Source: Cannabis sativa (taxonomy: Eukaryota; Streptophyta; Magnoliopsida; Rosales; Cannabaceae). Taken from it: a DNA stretch of 64,000 nucleotides. Made by a program: the position numbers and the translations under genes. Location of the stretch: contig NC_083607.1 in the NCBI RefSeq assembly GCF_029168945.1, positions 35,387,257-35,451,256 on the forward strand, given 5' to 3'. How positions within the stretch are numbered: the stretch's first letter is position 1; each line of letters opens with the position of its first letter. The notes under the pieces are model-generated. The model was given only the letters and a program-made list of their open reading frames with translations. It was not told the DNA's origin and made no database searches. Of the stretch, positions 58,066-64,000 are shown piece by piece.

Positions 58066-59959
58066 TGTTAGGTTTTATGCCCTAAATAAAACTCCATTTC
58101 AATGTAATCTATTTTATTCAACATCAATAAAGAAACAAAAGTATTTTTCATTCATTTGTTTGAGTTTCGGTTCACTTTATTAATTGCTTGTCTATTTGAT
58201 TTATAAATTCATCTTAAACCCTTTTCACATACTTGATCATGTTTATTGTGCTGTCATCACATTGGAAAGTAAACATGAGTATGTGAATAAAGTTTCCTAG
58301 ATTTATCAGACACAAGGTTTTACAAATATGATAATCTACAACCAGAGTTTACTTGTATTTGGAGAAATACTATGTTCTTTCCAGAACATTGGTTAAAGTA
58401 AAGCTCAGGTTGGATGCATGGAGTATGCATTGGAAGGGACCGATATTGAACTTTGACTTAGATTTAATTAAACTTACCGTAAAATCTATTCAAGTCAATA
58501 TCGCCAAGTTGATCCTAGATCAAATGTTCTTAATCCTGTTATGATTAGGCTCAATCTTGAAAGGCTATTCGTGTTCTTTGATTTGTTAGTTAAGCCTACT
58601 TTTAGGTCAGGGTGATACGTACATTTTGGGAACACGGTAGTGCAATTGAGTGGGAGTGCTAGCATAAACATGGAATCTATAGCTTCTATCTGGCAAATAG
58701 TAAGCAAAGGATGATCTCCTTCGAGCTTGACCAAACGAACATAAATGGTGGAGTACTCATTTCACATAAGCTGAAATATCATTTATACGGGGTCAAGTGT
58801 TTTAAGGATAAAATACATAGTAGGGTGTTGCGGTAATCTAATCCCTTTACAGTGTAGATCATTCATATAGAGGATCATTGATCAAATTAGGATTATAACA
58901 ATGGATAACTAATGATGCGTCTATATGGTGGAGCATATAGAGCATTCTATATACTGAGAGTGCAATTCTAAGTTCTATGGGTGGATTCAACGAAGAATTA
59001 ATAAGTTAGTGAATTTTAGTGTTAAATTCTTGATCTACTTATTGGAAGCTCGGTTATATAGACCCATGGTCCCCGCACTAGTTGAGATAATATTTTTTGT
59101 AAGACTCATGTAAATTGTTTTGATTAATCAATTATAATTCACAAATTAGACTATGTCTATTTGTGAATTTTTCACTAAGTAAGGGCGAAATTGTAAAGAA
59201 AGAGTTAGTAGGGGCATATTTGTTAATTATGATACTTTGTATGGTTCAATTAATAAATATGATAAATGACAATATTATTTAATAATTATTTATAGTTATT
59301 AAATAGTTAGAATTGGCATTTAAATGGTTAAATTAAGAAATTGGTATTTTTGAGAAAATCAGATACTAAAGTGTTAAAATTACAAAATTGCAAAAAGCAA
59401 GGCCCAAATCCACCAAGCCATGGCCGGCCACTTTTGTAGGCTTTTTAAGCTGATATTTTCATTATTTTAATGCCAAATAATTCAAACCTAACCCTAGTGG
59501 AATACTATAAGTAGATAGTGAAGGCTTCAGGAAAATTACACTTTCTGAATCAGAAAAAACTTGAGCCTTCTCTCTCTTCCTTGGCCGCCACTCTCTCTCT
59601 CTCTCTCTTCTTCCTTCATATTTCGAACTTACCCTAGTGATTAGAGTAGTGCCCACACACAGCAAGCAATACCTCAATCATAGTGAGGAAGATCGTGAAG
59701 AAAGATCACCAGCAAAGGATTTTCAGCATCAAGGATTCAGAGAAAGAGATCCAGGTTCAGATCTTGATAATACTCTGCTACAGAAAGGATACAAGGGTTA
59801 AAGATCTGAACGGAAGGAGTCATTTAATTCCGATGCACCCAATGTAAGGTTTCTTAAGTTTATATGTGTTTAATTTCATCGTTTTAGAAAGTTCTTATTT
59901 GGGATGTTAATAAACATACTTGTGAGTAGATCTAAGATCCTGGTAAAATAATTCCAACA
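58066..59959 (+). repeat. Copia A 3' LTR
   Basis: A 1894-bp LTR running from TGTTAGG to CCAACA and followed by the duplication ctaag. It matches the 5' LTR throughout; the TATA-like box has drifted to TATAAGTA near 59506. Confidence 0.93.
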
Positions 59960-59964
59960 CTAAG

Positions 59965-60085
59965 ATCCAGCAAAGTCTTTTCTAAGTGCTATCCTTTAAC
60001 ATGCAGGTTGCCATGACCCTAAAACGATGAACAATGAAGCTGGGGATGACACGTGGAAATCCTAGAGATCAACCTAGGACCAACA
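59965..60085. other. host sequence between Copia A and the right LTR stack
   Basis: 121 bp continuing the segment left of Copia A (ending 11944). No gene or repeat recognised. Confidence 0.6.
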
Positions 60086-61431
60086 TGTTGGGTTTTATGC
60101 CCTAAAGAAAACCCATTTCAATATAATCAGATTTACTTATTAATAAAGATCAGAAATAACATTTTATGTTGCCTGGTTCACATGATTTATTTCATGATTA
60201 TATATATAATGTATGAATTCTATTTAAGTCCAGTACATATGAATTTGTTAATGATTATAGTGTTGTCAGCACAGTAGAATATAATCTTAATTATAAGTTC
60301 GAAAGTTTATTCCCTGATTTGTCAGAACACTGGATTTAGACTGACATGGTATAATCAGCGATAGGTATTCTTACACCTTGGAAAAGTGTTATGTTCTTTC
60401 CAGGACATTGGCAAAGTTTACCAGTATCGGATGTATGGAGTATACATCGGAAGGGACCGATATTGAACTTTGATTAGATATATTTAAATTTACCGTAATA
60501 TCTATTCAATTCAATATCACCCGTTGATCCTAGATCAAATGATCTTAATCCTGATATGTTTAGGTTCGATCTCAAGAGTACTATACATGTTCTTTGATTT
60601 GTTAGTTAAGCCTACTTTTGGGTCAGGGTGAAACGTACATTTTGGGAACATGATAGTATAATTGAGTGGGAGCGCTAACATAAATATGGAGTCTATAACT
60701 TCTATAGGAATTTAGAAGTGAAACGATGATATCCTTCGAGCTTGGCTAAACAGAGATAAATGGTGTAGATCTCATTTCACTTCGCTAAAATATCATTTAT
60801 ACGGAGCTAAGTGTTTTAAGGATAAAATACATTGAAGTTGTAACGGTAACTTAGTACCTATTCAATGTAGATCATCTATTAGAGGGTCATTGATCAAATT
60901 AGGATTATAACAATGGATAACTAATGACTCATCTATATCGTGGAACATATAGAGCGTTCTATATGACTGAGAGTGCAATTCCAAGTTCTAAGTGTGGATT
61001 CAATAATGAATTAATAAGTTAGGGAATTTACTTGGTAAATTCGGTTCGACTTATTGAAAGCTCGGAAATATAGGCCCATGGTCCCCATACTAGTTGAGAC
61101 CATACTGCTTGTAAGACTCAGTTAATTGACTCTGATTAATCAATTATAATTCTAAAGTTAGACTATGTCTACTTTACGAATTTTCACTAAGCAAGAGCGA
61201 AATTGTAAAGAAAAGAGGATTCTAGGTTTATTTATTAATTAAGATACTTTATATGTCTAAATTAATAAATATATTTAGTGACAATATTATTTAATAATTA
61301 TTTTTAAGCTATTAAATAATTAGAATTGGCATTTAAATGGTTAAAAGTGGAAAATTGGCATTTTTGAGAAAATGGGAATGAAAAATAATAAAATGGGAAA
61401 GTTGCAAAGTGAGGCCCAATTTCCTTATATG
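60086..61431 (+). repeat. Copia LTR of B type, interrupted
   Basis: Starts TGTTGGGTTTTATGCC and follows the Copia B LTR for about 1.35 kb with more divergence, then is cut by an inverted LTR at 61432. Whether it is a solo LTR or the start of a full element cannot be told, because its right part would lie beyond the window. Confidence 0.85.
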
Positions 61432-62296
61432 TGTTGGAATTTATTTTACCAGGATCTTAGATCTACTCACAAGTATGTTGTTTAACACCCTAAATATGAA
61501 CTTTCTAAAACGATAATTAAACACATATAAAGTTAAGAAAACCTTACATTGGTGGCAGCGGAATAATGTCTCCTTCCACTCAGATCTCTAACCCTTGTAT
61601 CCTTTATATCGCAGAGTATTATCAAGATCTGAGCCCGAATGTCCTTCTCTTTGTGTGTGATCCTTCACAGTCTTCCAATCTATGATTGAGGTACCACTTG
61701 CTGTGTGTGGGCACTACTCTATCACTAAGGTTTCAAAATTGTGAAGAGGAAAAGAGAGAGGGTTAGGGTCGGCTACAGAGAGAGAAGTGGAAGGCTCAGT
61801 TTTTCTGAAAAAGGCAATTTTTGACAGAAGGCTTGAAAAACTTGTTGAAAACTTGTTGTTGGACTGAGCCATCACTTTCTATTTATAGGCAACTACTAGG
61901 TTTAGGTTAGTAATTATTTGGCATTAAAATAATGAAAATATTAATTGGAAAAAGCTCACCAAGTGGCCGGCCATAGGTGTTATTGGGCCTCACTTGGATT
62001 TTGCAGTTTTCACAATTTTTATTTCTATTTTCTCAAAAACGTCAATTTTCCAATTCTAACCATTTAAATGCCAAAACTAATTATTTAATAACTAAAATAG
62101 ATTATTAAATAATATTGTCATTTAATTTAATTATTAATTAGACATATAGAGTCTCTTAATTAATAAATAAACCTAGAATCTCTTTCCTTTACAATTTCAC
62201 CCCTGCTTAGTGAAAATTCACAAATTAGACATAGTCTAACTTTAGAATTATAATTGATTAATTACATATCAATTATTGAGTCTTACAAGCAGTATA
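61432..62296 (-). repeat. inverted Copia LTR, interrupted
   Basis: On the plus strand starts TGTTGGAATTTATTTTACC, the inverted LTR end. 865 bp are visible before another inverted LTR begins at 62297. It has the same family features (GGCAGCGGAAT, GTGTGTGGGCACTACTC, TAGACATAGTCTAA). Confidence 0.85.
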
Positions 62297-64000
62297 TGTT
62301 GGAATTAATTTTACCAGGATCTTAGATCTACTCACAAGTATGTTGATTTAACAACCTAAATATGAACTTCTAAAACGATAAATAAAAACACATAAAAGTT
62401 AAGAACCCTTACAGTGATGGCAGCGGAATTATATGTCTCCTTCCACTCAGATCTCTAACCCTTGATTCCTGTCTGTTGCCGAGTATAATCAAGATCTGAG
62501 CCCGAAAGTCCTTCAGATGGATGTGATCCTTCACAGTCTTCCAATCTATGATTGAGGTACTGTATGCTGTGTGTGGGCACTTCTCTCTCACAAGGAATTC
62601 GAAATTCTCTCTCTTTTCTCTCATGATTTCGTGTGATACAATCCCATACAAAGAGAAGAGAGGGGCGGCAATATATAGGGAAAAGGGAGAGCTCAACTTT
62701 CCAAATAAACAGTTTCCTTTTTTACTGTGTAATTGATTAACTGCCTTATTTAGTGTGATCCACCACTTTCCTATTATTGCTAGCTTTAGGTTAGCAATTA
62801 CTTGGCCATTAAAAATTGAAAATAATAATTGGAAAACAACCTATAGTGGCCGGCCATAGGTGTGGCTTGAGCCTCACTAGGGTTTTGTAGTTTCCTCAAT
62901 TTTATTTCTATTTCTCCAAAAATGCCACTTTTCCAATTCTAACCATTTAAATGCCAAAACTAATTATTTAATAACTAAAATAGATTATCAAATAATATTG
63001 TCATTTAATATAATTATTAATTAGACATACAAAGTCTCTTAATTAATAATTAAACCTAGAAACCCTTTTATTTACAATTTCATCCTTACTCAGTGAGAAT
63101 TCTTAAATTAGACATAGTCTAACTTTTAGAATTATAATTGATTAACCATAAATCAATTATAGAGTCTTACAAAAAGTATAGTCTGAACTAGAATGGGGAC
63201 CATGGATCTATATTGCTGAGCTTCCAATAAGTTGAACAGAATTTACCAAGTAAATCCCTATCTTATTAATTCCTTGTTGAATCCACTCTTAGAACTTGGC
63301 ATTGCACTCTCAAACTTATATAAAGCATACTATATGTTTCACGATATACATATGCTATCTCATTTAACCATTCTTATAATCTTAATGTGATTAAAGATCC
63401 TCTATATAGATGATTTACATCGAGATGGGATAAATTTACCGTTTTCACCCCCCCAATGTATTTTGCCCCTTAAAACACTTAGTTACCTGTAAATGATGTT
63501 TTAGTGATCTAATGTATAGTCACTGAAACAAGAGCTCATCCATTTACTTCTATTTAACTAAGCTCGAAGGGAATCATAACTTGACTTCTATACACCAGTA
63601 AAAGCTATAGATTCCATATTTATGTTCAGCACTCCCACTCAGTTATGCTATCATGTTCCCAAAAGTAGGCTTAACTAATAAATCAAAGAACATGAGTAGC
63701 ACTCCTGATATTGAGCCTAAGCATATCAGGATTTAGATTCTTTTAATCTAAGATCAACTTCTGATATTGACTTGGAAAGATACAACGGTAAGTTTATAAT
63801 ATCTTATCTAAGTTCAATATCGGTCCAGTCGAATGTATACTCCATACATTCGAAACTAGTATACTTTACCAATGTCCTGGAAAAAACATAACACTTACTC
63901 CAAGTGTAAGTATACTTCATCGTTGATTATCACACCAGTGTAAATCCAAAACACTGATGAACAGGGACTTAGTCTTTTAAATCATATAATCACAATCACA
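62297..64000 (-). repeat. inverted Copia LTR running off the window
   Basis: Starts TGTTGGAATTAATTTTACC and continues as an inverted LTR of the same family for 1704 bp to the window end; about 200 bp more would complete it. It is the innermost visible layer of the right stack. Confidence 0.85.

Larger units (their letters stand above)
11945..59959 (+). mobile_element. Copia A: LTR retrotransposon split by a 37.7-kb nest
   Basis: LTRs of about 1.89 kb (11945-13835 and 58066-59959) start TGTTAGGTTTTATGCC and end TTCCAACA. The 5-bp duplication ctaag is present on both sides (11940-11944 and 59960-59964). The order inside is PBS, 2.8-kb leader, gag, protease, integrase, RT, RNase H, PPT, which is the Copia order. 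Copia B is inserted in pol between RT and RNase H (19682-57349). Removing B and the target repeat leaves an element of about 10.3 kb. Coding is dead: gag lacks its N-terminal part and pol has stops and frameshifts. Lineage is probably near Angela/Tork by LTR length and RT style, but this is not certain. Confidence 0.93.

Noticed and set aside
60080..60091. CCAACATGTTGG palindrome considered as an LTR-LTR circle junction
   Set aside because: The sequence left of it does not match any LTR end beyond CCAACA, so this is ordinary insertion next to a chance CCAACA.

Overview
This window is plant nuclear DNA, almost certainly from a eudicot. The reasons are: Ty1/Copia and Ty3/Gypsy LTR retrotransposons with plant-type primer-binding sites, CACTA transposons with 3-bp target duplications, and one recognisable host gene that encodes a CLE signalling peptide of the TDIF type. 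I cannot name the species from sequence alone. No bacterial genes, rRNA, tRNA or CRISPR arrays were seen.

Layout. 1-1438 is the 5' end of a minus-strand Gypsy element (broken gag, PBS-like site, LTR) lying against the right end of a CACTA transposon (1439-1921). 1922-5466 is the only gene-like segment: a CLE41/CLE44-type gene (2667-3044) with a pure (CT)57 tract about 250 bp upstream. 5467-11187 is a CACTA element (TSD gca) with a second CACTA element inside it (6105-10105, TSD aca). The inner one carries a decayed Ulp1-protease gene and what looks like a captured ArfGAP exon. 11188-11944 is unassigned.

11945-59959 is one 48-kb nest of retrotransposons five levels deep. Four of the five insertions have a 5-bp duplication at both ends. 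Copia A (11945-59959, TSD ctaag) is split by Copia B (19682-57349, TSD gacat). B is split in its 5' LTR by Gypsy E (21478-49814, plus strand; right end deleted). E is split in gag by Gypsy D (24768-41420, minus strand, TSD gttag). The remnant 5' LTR of D is split by Copia C (31290-41358, minus strand, TSD ataat). E also carries a solo LTR, G (44603-46816, TSD cagat), inside integrase. 59965-64000 holds a second, smaller stack of Copia LTRs that runs off the window.

How they relate. D, E and G belong to one chromodomain-bearing (Tekay/Del-like) Gypsy family. A, B and C belong to one Copia family with LTRs of about 1.9 kb and a leader of about 2.8 kb. A keeps a broken gag-pol. B and C share a matching 6-kb interior in which pol is only unreadable relics, so they look like a non-autonomous lineage moved by A-like enzymes. 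All three keep a set of leader hairpins. One of these hairpins shows compensatory base changes between A/C and B, which is the best candidate here for an undescribed functional RNA. No coding region of any transposon in the window is intact.
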